Source: Brachypterus glaber (Eukaryota > Arthropoda > Insecta > Coleoptera > Kateretidae). From it: DNA of 64,000 nucleotides. The notes under the pieces were generated by a model. It had not been told where the DNA came from. It was given only the letters and a program-made list of their open reading frames with translations, and ran no database searches. The position numbers were made by a program, and so were the translations under genes. Location of the stretch: the NCBI GenBank assembly GCA_958510825.1, contig OY294051.1, positions 2,604,001 through 2,668,000 on the forward strand, written 5' to 3'. Shown here in pieces: positions 23,125 through 33,782 of this stretch (position 1 is the stretch's first letter; the number at the start of each line of letters is the position of its first letter).

Positions 23125-23188
23125 TATTAGATCAGCTTACCGGTTTCGGGCATATATTTACCCTTCTTCAGAGCATCAATCTTTAATA
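23125..23188 (-). ncRNA. Hammerhead-like ribozyme, left arm (less canonical)
   Basis: Reverse complement of the right-arm candidate at 23330-23393, with the same features and caveats: CUGAAGA core, stem II with an unpaired A before GGG, GAAA, and palindromic ACCGGU stem III. Confidence 0.4.
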
Positions 23189-23329
23189 TTAATCAACAAA
23201 GCTAATTCTGAGTCATCTAAAAATCTATATTTATTTGAAATATTAAAAACTTTTAAAAATTATAAAAGTTTTTAATATTTCAAATAAATATAGATTTTTA
23301 GATGACTCAGAATTAGCTTTGTTGATTAA

Positions 23330-23393
23330 TATTAAAGATTGATGCTCTGAAGAAGGGTAAATATATGCCCGAAACCGGTAAGCTGATCTAATA
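23330..23393 (+). ncRNA. Hammerhead-like ribozyme, right arm (less canonical)
   Basis: The order is outer stem I (UAUUA with UAAUA), inner stem I (GCU with AGC), core CUGAAGA, stem II GGG/CCC, GAAA, stem III ACCGGU, and cleavage triplet GUA ending at 23380. The self-complementary ACCGGU suits a dimeric type I hammerhead. Against it: stem II opens with an extra A where a G-C pair is expected, and inner stem I is only three pairs. Confidence 0.4.
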
Positions 23394-23518
23394 CTGTTTT
23401 TTATTTAACTTTCCCCTAACCCGAGACAAGCGTAACTTAAATAATTTTGGGAAAAGAACTATTTATATTATCCAATATATTTAAGGGCTTTTGCCCTTAA
23501 CGAAAAAGCGTACATTTT

Positions 23519-23658
23519 AGGGCCACTTGCACCAACTTTTGGTCTGGGATTATCTCAGCTAAACCGAGTTTAAGTTAGAAATGTTGCGTTCTGATTGGTC
23601 GGCCGTCAACTTAATCCAAGTTTAAAGTTAAACCATCATTGGTGCAACTGGCCCTTAA
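23519..23658. mobile_element. Short MITE with GGGCCACTTGCACCAA-type inverted repeats
   Basis: The left end AGGGCCACTTGCACCAA and right end TTGGTGCAACTGGCCCT form a 17-bp inverted repeat with one mismatch. The body is about 140 bp and partly palindromic (GAGTTTAAGTT with AACTTTAAACTTGG). Ends of the form GGGCCAGTTGCACCA recur widely in insect genomes. Confidence 0.7.
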
Positions 23659-23840
23659 TGTCTTCATGTATTTGCATACATTTCTAATATTATATATCTA
23701 TATATATATATATACAATGTATTAGATTTAAATTAGATTTAAGATTTATTTAATTTTTAAGATTATTTAAAATATGTTATACTTTGGTAATTGTTATAGA
23801 ATTTTTATTTTATTATTCCAACAATCTATTTTCTAATCAT

Positions 23841-23915
23841 CGTACAGAGTGATATTTGTAGACTGACAATTTCGGGCTGCTGGCCCTCTTCAGTACCAAG
23901 AGTCAACTCTGCACG
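23841..23915 (-). ncRNA. Type I hammerhead ribozyme, copy a
   Basis: Read on the minus strand: outer stem I CGUGCAGAGU with ACUCUGUACG, inner stem I UUGGUA with UACAAA (one mismatch), core CUGAAGA, stem II GGGC-CAGCA-GCCC, GAAA, short stem III, and a GUC cleavage triplet. Every conserved core base is present. Stem III begins A-U/U-G instead of A-U/C-G, so activity may be weaker than in copies b and c. Confidence 0.7.
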
Positions 23916-23921
23916 CTGATT

Positions 23922-24689
23922 CATCATCATCAATAGTTTGTTTGGGTCTTTAAGAGACAGGCGCAGCCTATGGCTCATTTATCTAAAAAAATACTTAATC
24001 TGAATTGAAATTTGGGGCAGTGAGTCTATGCTCACTGATGCGAGTTGCATCTGTCATAATTTGGGGGGGAGTGAGTCTCTGCTCACTGATGCGAGTTGCA
24101 TCTGTCATAATTTGGTGCTGTGGAGTGGGTGGGAGGGGGATGGGGAGGGATGTGATAGGGAGAGGAGGGATGTGCGGGAGGAGTGAGACTATCTCACTGA
24201 TGCTGGGAATGCATCTGTCCTGTATTAGTGGGTACCATTACTGGTTGAGGACGTTTTTGATCTTTTTGTGAGTGTTGTGTATTTCATGATCGTAATCTAG
24301 AAAGTTTGAAATGAGGGGGTTTGGGTGATCTAGATTGTCTTGTATAAAAGACGTGCTGTAGCGGATGATTTCCGTTTTTAGGAGGGGCATTTCGAGATCT
24401 CTGTCTATCTGGTTGTTCCTCATGAACCAGGGGGCATCGAGGCATATTCTGAGTGCCTTGTTTTGGAAGGCCTGAAGTTTTGCTGAGAGCGCTTTGTTAA
24501 GGGTGATTTTATTCCAGGCTGGGGCTCCGTAAAGAAGTACCGGCTTTAGGGTTTGGTTGTATAGAAGAAGTTTGTTTTTAATGGATAGGGGACTCTTTCT
24601 GCCTATTAGGGGGTAGAGTTTGGAGAGGCGGCAATTTGCTGTTTGGAGGGTGTTTTTGACGTGCTGATCCCACGTCAAGTTTTTGGAGG
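23922..24689 (-). mobile_element. 5'-truncated Jockey-like non-LTR retrotransposon
   Basis: The 3' end of a LINE lies on the minus strand, flanked by the direct repeat CACGCTGATT (23912-23921 and 24690-24699). It contains the C-terminal part of the reverse-transcriptase ORF, then a 3' UTR, and ends in a short GATGATG-type tail at 23922. The 5' end is lost, as is usual for target-primed insertion. Confidence 0.85.
24005..24215. repeat. Tandem repeat in the LINE 3' UTR
   Basis: A unit of about 53 bp containing CTCACTGATGCGAGTTGCAT is present twice, with a third diverged copy near 24185. It lies between the LINE ORF end and its tail. Confidence 0.75.
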
Positions 24690-24690
24690 C
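24238..24690 (-). pseudogene. LINE ORF2 fragment, end of the reverse transcriptase region
   Basis: About 150 residues resembling the thumb and downstream region of Jockey-clade reverse transcriptases. Recognisable pieces are LTWDQHVKNTL, LYPLIGRKSPLSIKNKLLLY, LKPVLLYGAPAW and QNKALRICLDAPWFMRN. The catalytic palm is missing because the copy is 5'-truncated, so it cannot be functional. The true reading frame runs to the insertion edge. Confidence 0.85.
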
Positions 24691-24960
24691 ACGCTGATTA
24701 AGAAAAATGTTTTAGACTTTATTAGCAAAAGGAATATAGCCATTAGATTGATGTAGACTTGTGCGCCATCTATTGCTAGGTGTAGACAACTACTCATACC
24801 TCTCCTAGTCTGGAGACTTTGAATGGTAGCAGGTTGAAGACTTGTGTGTCTCAAGCACATAGTACCACTAACGAGTGGTTAGGCGTAGAATTATCAAGAG
24901 TAGAATTTTTATTCTGATGAACAATAAATAAAGTCCAAACCAAATTTTCTCCCTCGGGAT

Positions 24961-25742
24961 TATTTTTAGTTAACATTTGGATGCGGCAACGCAAAGAATA
25001 GTTCAAAATATAAACTTTATTTTCTAACCTAACCTATTGAGAGGAAAAACCGCCAAAATGACATTTAGTTTCTCTATTAGAGGTTTTGCACTAAACACGT
25101 CGATTTTTCATCATATAAATTATGACAGATTAAGGGGTAATGTATCACAAGGAAAATATTTGTGGAAAGTTAATGAATAAACAAATGGATTGGGTGGTCT
25201 GAAATCTCTGAAAGTTTCAGTTTCTTAACGAAGCGTGTAAGTGTAAATATTTTGTGAAAGTTATTAAAAGGAGGAAGTAAATGTTAGAATAATAGATGGG
25301 AAAGCAAGGTGGTCTTGATTTATAGGCGAAAAAATGACAGTTTCTCTGTTTAAAATAAATAAGCTAGGGATAGTAAAGATACAAATATATTAATTAAGAA
25401 AACATTGATCTTTTAACCGATATCCATAGATTTTCGCTACTGGAGATGATTTTTTTTACCATTTTATTGTATTGTATTCAATTTTTCAAAATCGCCAAAA
25501 ACCACAGACAAAAAACTCTTGAATGTGTTTCATGAAAAAATAAGTAACTTTAAAAATGTCCATCCGTCCGTCCGTTAGTCTGTTCGCCCTTCCGTATGTC
25601 CCTCGGTCCCTAGGTCCGTCGAATGTCACGTTTTTTTACCACGATATATCAACAGAGTTGATACTTTCATTACAGGGTCGGACAACAGGAATTTTAAATT
25701 ATTTCTAACTTTTGGTGAGTTTCTTTAATACATATCGTATCG
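24961..25742. other. Gene-free AT-rich DNA
   Basis: No supported gene. A diverged CCGTCCGT/GTCCGTC tract lies near 25560-25620. Confidence 0.5.
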
Positions 25743-25895
25743 AATAAGATTATATGTCATCCCTACTGAAAATGACGGGTCTGGGCGGTTATAAATGGTG
25801 CATAAACCGGACTTTTCACCCGCTCAAGTCAGGTCTATGCAACATTTATACCCACACAGACCCGTCATTTTCAATAGGGATAATATGACTGTTTT
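25743..25895. repeat. Hairpin element around AAAATGACGGGTCTG
   Basis: Two arms of about 50 bp (TATGTCATCCCTACTGAAAA near 25754 and its imperfect complement ending near 25891) close over about 45 bp. The 68-residue plus frame here lies largely in the hairpin and is spurious. Confidence 0.65.
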
Positions 25896-26207
25896 TTATT
25901 TTACAACGATTTTTGTCTCCCCATTTGGAGGGTCCCTTGTGGCTTACCCTGTTAAAATCTGCAAGGATATTCCAGATATCCCAGGGAACCTTGTAGACTA
26001 GTAAAATAGTACGTAAGGGTCAGTCTGGAATTAATATAGCTAGTGTGCCGTGGAATGCCGTACATCTTGCTTAATTGCTCATATATCATGCCTTGTTGTT
26101 GCCTTAAAGGCATTAACTCTTGATAGTACACATTTTGTTGGACCTTTGTCTTTATAAAGTGGGCTATCTATTGTATAAGGGTTGTTTAACTACTAAATCT
26201 ATTTATA

Positions 26208-26444
26208 CAGAGCGGTCCAAAGGTCTCTCCTCCCCTCTTAACTTTTGAACAAGTTGAGATATCGAAAGCAAATTTAGAACTCTTAAAAATAACAACTTAA
26301 ACTATCTTTTAGCATATATTTAATACCTTCATCTCTTAAAATGTGGGCAGGTGGGTATGGAGGGACATTTTTTTAAATGGCAAGGGGTCGTGTGATACAT
26401 CATCAAAAGGTTAAGAGGGGGGGGGTGAGTTTTGGACAGCTCTG
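26208..26444. mobile_element. Tc1/mariner-like foldback MITE C, short copy
   Basis: Ends are CAGAGCGGTCC and its partner ending CAGCTCTG, each next to TA. The inner arms share ACTTTTGAACAAGTTGAGAT and ACTATCTTTTAGCATATATT with the larger copies. The centre is deleted relative to 39697-40422. Confidence 0.75.
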
Positions 26445-26713
26445 TATACATGGCGCATAACAAAGTCCCACATGTAACCCGTCATTCCAAGAAATAAAAG
26501 AAAATGTTGTATAACGTATATATAATAAAATGATGAGGTGTATGTCTGTCTGTCTGCCTGAAATGTTTTTTGATACATTCCAAATACCTTAAAATTTTAT
26601 TTCGGGGGATCTTAACGAACAAAATAACAATTTCTCATCTTACCAAAATGGCAAAGGCGTTTATTCATTATTAAAAATTAAAGGGGCGTAAATATCAGCT
26701 TTCCTGTTAAAAC

Positions 26714-27238
26714 GTTTTTCTATTTTGCGACTCTTATAAGCTCATAATCACACGCATTTTGCTTGTTCTTATAGGCCCATAAGAGGTCTCTACTTTTTTT
26801 TCTTTTGGGTTGGCAACAGTCTATTTCTGGACGTTTGCCGTGCAATTGTGAACGCCGGTTTAAAGTTTAATTTTTCTACAAAATTTTGTGTTTAGGTTAT
26901 GTTTTACCGTGTTAAAATTGTGGCTTGGTTACTTGCAATGTAAAAGAGAATAAATGACTATAAAATATATCAAAACAATATTCGTTCTTAGAATTTTAAA
27001 CATGGCGAAAACTGTAATGCCAATTCGAAGCAAAAATCCCTAAATCAGTCATTAATTTAAATGTAAGTTTTTTTAATTTTAGAGCAAAATAGAAAAAATT
27101 GTATAAAGCACTCGTTTCATAACACGTTTTTAGCGCACTAGTACTTTAGAAAACTCACCGCAAGCGGCTCGTTTTCTAAACTTGTACTCGTGCGCTAAAA
27201 ACGTATGTTATGAAACTAGTACTTTAATATACTATTAA
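26714..27238 (+). repeat. Dispersed repeat B, copy 1
   Basis: Homologous to 54516-55016 in the same orientation. Landmarks are TCTATTTTGCGACTCTTATA, GGCCCATAAGAGGTCTCTAC and GGGTTGGCAACA. The right end is a palindrome (27104-27236) built on CATAACACGTTTTTAGCGCA and its complement. Confidence 0.8.
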
Positions 27239-28993
27239 TGGCTAGATATTTAATACAATGAATAAACTGCACTTCTAGGCGCGCCTTCGCCCTTTTTGCA
27301 AATGTATATAAGGGGGCGTTCAAGTACATACTACGTAACGCAAATTGTACCAAAATTCATACACTTCATAACGGTTTATGAGTGTATATTTTTAAACAAA
27401 TATAACTTTCGTAATGTTTAATCTAAAAACAATGCAAAACCCATTTATATGTCAAAAAATCTAAATGATATTCCTTTCTTTCCCTAAACCAATAGCACAG
27501 GAACCCTGCAAACTATTCACCAATCAACACAAACAAATCCAGATCGTCGATTATTTAATTTAGTTTAGTTTTCGATGGTCCTACCGTATTGGGCCAAATA
27601 AATCATTACGTTTGTATGTTATAACACGTGTTATTCGATGTTTCATTGTTATTCTAGTATCGATAAGGGCGCATTTCAAAAATAGGCCCATATTTTATAA
27701 GAAATATTTTTTTTACGACTGCTTTAGAACGTAAGCAAATGCACACACTTTTCAAACACAGGATGAATCCATTCTAGCTCTAGATATGGTATGAATATTC
27801 CGTATCAAGTGTTAGAATGAGCACATGTAGTGCCATCTCTTGTTTATAAAAGTAAAGAAAACTGTAGCAAAATTAGCAAAAATATATATATATATATTAT
27901 CATGAAATATTGAATAATTTAATGCAATTTAAAGTTTTGCGTTAAAATTACATAAAGTTTATTAGTTTTTCTTAATATTTGACCAGTTTTTTATCAATAT
28001 AGTTCAAAAAATTAAAACTGCTCCATCTATTGTTAAATATTTAAACCTGATATCCGTCACAACAATCTGACATAACCTTCAATTTTTGCATTATAATAAT
28101 GTAAATATGTGCTGAAATTAAACAAAAATCTTTTTTTAACTACTGATTTGATAAAATTATTAAATAACATTAAGTGCTTTATTTAAAAATATGTGTTTTG
28201 TTACATTTACAATGTCGAGTCACAAAAAACATAGTTTTTAACCTTGTCGGCAGTTTAAAGCCATACAGTGTTTCATATTTGCAGTCAAAGAAAAAGTATA
28301 GTCTACAACACGTATGGAATAGTCATTCCGAGCTCGCGGGACCGTCATACTCGCCTGCCGGCTCGTATGACAAACTTTCCGCTCGCGCGGAATATTGTCT
28401 ATTCCATACTAGTTATAGAAAATACTATTATAATCACCACACTTCATATAAATATGACAAAATATCATTTGGACTTTATGCAAAAAAAACAAAATTAACT
28501 GCTAAAAAAGTCAATAAGGATTTGGACATCTTGCAAAAAAATTTTGTCATTCGACCAACCTTGAGTAAAAATTTTAATAGTTTTTAACCCAGTTTCAGCC
28601 CCTTACCAAAAAAAATCCAGCCGAGAACTTTCAGTAGAAACTTCTATTCCAAATTTAGTCTTTAGCTCAACCTTTTCGAGGTATCGTGGTCACAATTTCT
28701 TCTGGACCGACAGACTTACATACAGACTAAAAAGAGAGCTAACTACTTGATTTAAAGTTTCTTACAGAAAATCCTTAGCTGATAGTATTTTTGTTAAATT
28801 GGAAAAGGTTCAAAGGGCCCTGGAGGGGTAAAAAATATTATTTTTGCGCTGAGGGAGATCTGTCCGTGAAAATAACCTTAAATATTTCTCTTTTAAGGTC
28901 CATATTCATAACTTTGTGGTGGACTTGTTTTTGTAAAAACGTGGTGGGTATATTTGTTTTTAATATTTTTTTATTTTTTGGTTAAAAAATAAA
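27239..28993. other. Gene-free DNA with a GC-richer hairpin
   Basis: No supported gene. A hairpin at 28310-28412 pairs a GTATGGAATAG...ATTCC arm with GGAATATTGTCTATTCCATAC and is richer in CpG than its surroundings. The 137-residue plus frame at 28174-28587 runs straight through this hairpin, has no recognisable domain, and is judged fortuitous. Confidence 0.55.
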
Positions 28994-29262
28994 GTTTGTT
29001 TGTTTGTTTCTTTTTTTTTAACTTCGTACTATTCTACTTAATTAAGCATCCCCTAAGTCCAGGACTTGTGTGGGCTAGTAGTGGAGGGAACCACATGCTT
29101 TAATTGACTTTCGAACCAATATATCTAGGGAGTACGCCATAGCCAAATTTCAGTTATTAATTAACTGAAAAAGGCAATCGGCGCCAGTGAGGTTTGAACT
29201 CACGATCATTAGCTCAGTGTCAATGCTATATCGATGCCTTAGACCGCTGAGCTAATTCTCCC
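28994..29262 (-). mobile_element. tRNA-derived SINE
   Basis: On the minus strand the head reads GGGAGAATTAGCTCAGCGG (Pol III A box), with a B box AGTTCAAACCTCACTGG about 40 bp further on. A unique body of about 150 bp follows, then a (CAAA)n-type tail at 28994-29010. The tRNA acceptor halves (GGGAGAA and TGGCGCC) do not pair, so it is not an intact tRNA gene. No clear target duplication was found. Confidence 0.7.
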
Positions 29263-31057
29263 GTGAGTAGCAAGAACCATGAAATATGTGCAAAAATATT
29301 CATACGAGCGTTTAAAATACTTTATTCTCGAGTAATGTTCACTATTTTTTCTACGAAAGTAAAAAAGCAGAGTTAGAAAAGAAAAACCTATACAAAAGAA
29401 TGATTTTAAGGGGTTTCATTTTTTAATATGTACCCATCCCCATTGTTATTCCAGCATCCACAGAGAGCCAGATGTTAAAAGGACATTATCGGTGGTCGAG
29501 CAGTTTACGCAGTCCACTTGAATAATGAGACGAAACGTGACAGAAACGCATTAATTTTTAACACGTGTATCTCCACGGCATCTTTGTTTTGTTTTGGCTT
29601 GATTTAATCAAATTTTTAGGGATACGTCCAAAAGAAGAGATAAGTGTAGGTTTGTTACGTCTAAGTAAACATATGTTTTTCTAAGGATTTTTTACTCTAT
29701 CCATTTCCAGACCGTTTTTTACAGGAAAAGTGCTAGGAGTGTCGAAAACTATACTAAAAGCTCTTTACCGTAATAGATACTAAACGTTTTTGCTTATATG
29801 GAACCCCACGAATATTTAGTTAACATTCACTAGTTGTTGCTGCTCTACTACAAAATTTTCACAATCAATAAGAAAATATGTGCCAAAATGACATATATTT
29901 CACGCTTATTTGCGATCATCAGTGGCATATATTGGTATGCTGGCTTTTTACACGCAAAAAACCCTTTATTACTCTCAAAACTGAAACTTCCCTTTTCACT
30001 CAAAATGTCCGGTTTTACACTAAAAAGGCCCTTTTTTACTTAAACGGGCCTTTTTTACACGAATCTAAGCAAAATTAGCAAGGGCCTAAATAGTTTAGTC
30101 TAATTTTTGGTCTAGTTTAAGGGGACAAGAGCCCTGAAAATCTTCCACACCAATTCTACTCAGAGAAAGTACGATTAAATACTAATGGGCCCGTGGATAC
30201 CCAATGAGGGCTGATTTTGTTATTCACTGGGTTTTCAAATAGATATGCATTGGGTTTTGAAATGGATCCACATTACACAGGCCTATTTAAAAAAAAAAAA
30301 CTATGATATATCACGTGACCTAACTTTTTAAACCAGTTACAGCGTGGCCTTTGAATGGGACGGGTGTATCTTTCTTGGCACATTCCAGTGCAGCGAATTT
30401 GCCATCTTTTATGATGTGCCTTGTGTATTTTTGTTTTACCATCTTCTATGATGTGCCTAGAGTATTTTTATATTAATGTAGTATGTACAAGTTAAAGTAA
30501 CCATATATTTGTGGTTATTAAAAGTGTGAACTGTTGAATTTTAAGTGGACGTTTGAAGATATTTTTTTTTGTGTTTTTAATGATAACTTTTTATATTAGC
30601 GTGGAAATTACTACAGTAGTAATTTATCAGTGATAGTGCGCAAGTCAGGATACATATCCGATTAGTACTTGGGCACTGGAAACCTCATGATTATATAGAG
30701 AAACCCTGGTTAATTATTCGGAAGAAAAAGACCAAATAAACAGAGAGAGAGAGAACTTTTTAAACAGACGGGGCACTTTTCTTATGGACGTATTTTCATA
30801 GGTGTTTGACACTTTTTGGCCATAACTTTTCCCGAACGGTAAACAGCTGACTTGATTTCATTATATTTATAAAAACAAAACCTAGGAGAACGAACATTAG
30901 ATGGATTAATTTTATTTTTTGTTTTTCTTTTTATATTTAGGTGTTGAAAAACATCGTAGATTTTTTCCAAATGTCTGTAAAATGCTTGGAATTTACATTA
31001 GAGGTTAACATTCTTAAACTTCTTTTATAAATAATTTCGTGCTTTTTTTTGTAACTA
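29263..31057. other. Gene-free DNA
   Basis: No supported gene. Around 30395-30475 a segment of about 46 bp (CATCTTTTATGATGTGCCT, then CATCTTCTATGATGTGCCT) occurs twice in tandem. Confidence 0.5.
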
Positions 31058-31884
31058 CACGGTAAAAATAAATAACATTAAATTACATAGTCCGTAAATG
31101 GTTATATGTTGCCATAGACCGGAATGGTAAAAATAACATAGTCCGTAATGGTAATGTTTTGCATAGACCGGAACGGTAAAAATTACATAGTCCAGAATGG
31201 TAATATTTTGCATAGACCGGAACGCTAAAAATTACATAGTCCAGAATGGTTTGGACTTTTTGACATAGAGACTTGAAATTTGAAAAAAAATATTTACTAC
31301 TTAGAAAATGTTTGTTCCAAATTACAAGTTTCTGGGACAAAGCTTTTTTGAAATATCGTAGAGTAAAGTTCATTTGGTTTAATAAACCAAACTATTTGCA
31401 CCCTTAATACGAGTATAAACTGCTTACATCTTTCTTTAAAGATCTATTGGTTGATAAAGATCGTAATTTATAATGAATGTAAATTTTAGGCAACAAATAA
31501 AGCATTTAAATATAGTACATAAATAATATTTACCTTTTTTTGCACTTTTAACACTGTAACCTAGCAGCATGCGTCGCTATCTCTCTAACAATAACAATAT
31601 TAAACGGTCCGTCTCATGATGCGACGTTGTCTTGGTTATTGTCCAAAGCGCACGCGCGTCTTAAAATAACATAGCCCGACATTGTAAAATCATGTAAATA
31701 TATGTAAATCAATGTATATATGTTTTTTTACATTATTTTACATTCTTTTACATTCTTTTACATTATTTTACATCCTTTTACATAAATTCATGAAATATGC
31801 ATAGTCCAGAATAGTAAATTTACTATTCCGTACTATGTAAATTCATGTATTTTTACATTATTTTACATGCAGTTTTTACAGTGC
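31058..31884. repeat. Dispersed element J, copy 2
   Basis: Homologous to 18506-19318, with the same two minisatellites: CATAGTCCGTAATGG units at the left and ACATTCTTTT units near 31725-31785. This copy keeps a GC-richer segment (31625-31680, with CGCACGCGCG) that copy 1 lacks. The ends CACGGTAAAAA and TTTTTACAGTG form a short imperfect inverted repeat. Confidence 0.7.
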
Positions 31885-33225
31885 ACCCACCGTTTTGAAA
31901 ATTACACTAAAATTATACTGAAACTGAAATAAAAGTTTTTTATTATAAAACTGAGTTTTTTTGTACATTTAAGCTTTTAAACTAAGCATATGACGTTCGA
32001 ATCGTGGTTCATCTTCAGTAGAAAATGAGATCCAAAAATTTCAAATTTTGTATATTTTACTTGTGTAATTAAAAAAATAAAATTTGATGTCCAGCATATT
32101 AAACTAGGTAATTATTTAATTGATTAAATGCCCAATAGAGGTATCAAAATTTTAAAAATACATTTTAAATACCTATTTCATTCCTAAATTAAAGAACTCG
32201 TGTAAAAAGTTTTCTCATTACCCACACATGTACTCGATGTGTGTAAAATTCGGCTGCTGTGAAATAGATGGCACGAGTGGTCCGATTTTTAAAGTCCTGA
32301 AAGCTCGGTTAGGGGGATGCAAGCTTTCGAAGCTCGAGGGGAGAATTAGACTTGGATCTAGATGTAATTGTACATTTTATTAAAAATCGTGTCAATAAAC
32401 TAAAATAATAAAAAAATGCTTCATTTAAAAAACAGTTTAAAAATATAAAAATGTTCAGTCTTAAAATGGTACGGACGGATAAAAATGTGTATCTGACAAT
32501 TTTTCGTCAAGAGGTCATCATTTACAACATACAAAAATTCAGCACATTTTGACAAAAATAATTTTTTTCATTACGGTTATCTACAATTATCCGGACTATC
32601 CAGAAAAATGTGGATACGAGGGTAATGAACCTACGAAATCAAGATTTAACTTTTCGCCCTTGTATTATACTATATTTTTTATTCGATTGTTACTAATTAT
32701 AATGAATTATTAAAATATATGTTTAATTATTTTTTAAATTGAAAAAATATTGACAAATTGCTGTCCAATCAAATCGCTAAAAAAAACAATTGAATCCTTT
32801 CTTTTTCATTTTATTTAGCTTAGTGTTTTGATTAATTTGTGTTAAAATGTATTTGTCATGAAAATATTAATACTTCTGAAACCGTTCTATAAATATTGAA
32901 TTTGATTTTATATTTAAAATTTTGTGTTTGTAATTTTAGGAAGCTAAAACTTTTAAAGTCCCTTTAGGAGAAAATTTAAATTTAGGACTTATGTATTAAG
33001 TTTCTCAGAATTTCTGTCCTATTAATTAAAATATTTAAGTGATCCTGTTCACATTAGGTGGTATTTACCCAGGCATTTTTTATCGCTCTTTTTTTACGCA
33101 AAAAAATACAAAAAAAAACTTTATTCAAGACTTTCTCATATCCTTATAAGGAATATCAAATAAGGAAAAGTTTAAATCTCTCACATTGTTACCCTCTTTA
33201 TGAATAAAGCACGAAATTAAAATAA
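31885..33225. other. Gene-free AT-rich DNA
   Basis: No coding or structural feature is supported. Confidence 0.5.
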
Positions 33226-33257
33226 ATTATTATTCCATCAATCTATTTTCTAATCAT

Positions 33258-33332
33258 CGTACAGAGTGATATTGGTAGACTGACAGTTTCGGGCTGCTGG
33301 CCCTCTTCAGTACCAAGAGTCAACTCTGCACG
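33258..33332 (-). ncRNA. Type I hammerhead ribozyme, copy b
   Basis: All elements are present and paired: outer stem I CGUGCAGAGU with ACUCUGUACG (10 pairs, one G-U), internal loop, inner stem I UUGGUA with UACCAA (6 pairs), core CUGAAGA, stem II GGGC-CAGCA-GCCC, GAAA, stem III AC with GU closing UGUCA, and cleavage triplet GUC. The internal loop in stem I and the stem II loop are where natural hammerheads make their activating tertiary contact. This is the best copy in the window. Confidence 0.8.
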
Positions 33333-33707
33333 CTGATTAAGAAAACGTTTTTAGACTTTACTCGCAAAAGGAATATAGCCATTAGATTGATGTAGACTTG
33401 TGCGCCATCTATTTCTAGATGTAGACAACTACTCATACCTCTCCTTATCTGGAGACTTTGAATGGTAGCAAGTTGAAGACTTGTGTGTCTCAAGCACATA
33501 GTACCACTAACGGGTGGTTAGACGTAAAATTAGTGGTACTATGTGCTTGAGACACACAAGTCTTCAACTTGCTACCATTCAAAGTCTCCAGATAAGGAGA
33601 GGTATGAGTAGTTGTCTACATCTAGAAATAGATGGCGCACAAGTCTACATCAATCTAATGGCTATATTCCTTTTGCGAGTAAAGTCTAAAAACGTTTTCT
33701 TAATCAG

Positions 33708-33782
33708 CGTGCAAAGTTGACTCTTGGTACTGAAGAGGGCCAGCAGCCCGAAACTGTCAGTCTACCAATATCACTCTGTACG
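33708..33782 (+). ncRNA. Type I hammerhead ribozyme, copy c
   Basis: Same 75-nt fold as copy b on the opposite strand. Core CUGAAGA is at 33730-33736, stem II at 33737-33749, GAAA at 33750-33753, and the GUC cleavage triplet at 33760-33762. One outer stem I pair is lost (CAAAGU instead of CAGAGU). Core and inner stems are perfect. Confidence 0.78.

Larger units (their letters stand above)
23081..23443. mobile_element. Near-perfect palindromic element with hammerhead-like cores in each arm
   Basis: Two arms of about 180 bp meet almost without a loop near 23262. Each arm carries CTGAAGA, a GGG/CCC stem and GAAAC followed by an ACCGGT palindrome and GTA. This is the hammerhead order, pointing outward from the centre. 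It is presumably a head-to-head dimer of a non-autonomous retroelement terminal repeat. Confidence 0.75.
23811..24960 (-). mobile_element. Hammerhead-bearing element P, single-orientation copy, split by a LINE
   Basis: The segments 23811-23921 and 24690 to about 24960 align with one arm of the palindromic copy at 33226-33812. Shared marks are TTTCGGGCTGCTGGCCCTCT, GCGCCATCTATT and CTCAAGCACATAGTACCACT. A LINE fragment (23922-24689) splits it and is flanked by the 10-bp duplication CACGCTGATT. The left part carries a hammerhead on the minus strand. No protein of the element itself is visible. Confidence 0.8.

Noticed and set aside
28174..28587. 137-residue plus-strand frame as a possible gene
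   Set aside because: It passes straight through a GC-richer hairpin (28310-28412), overlaps a second frame of similar length, and has no domain, signal peptide or codon pattern that supports coding.
29186..29262. Functional tRNA gene on the minus strand
   Set aside because: The A and B boxes are good, but the acceptor halves do not pair and no clean anticodon stem can be drawn. A SINE head explains it better.
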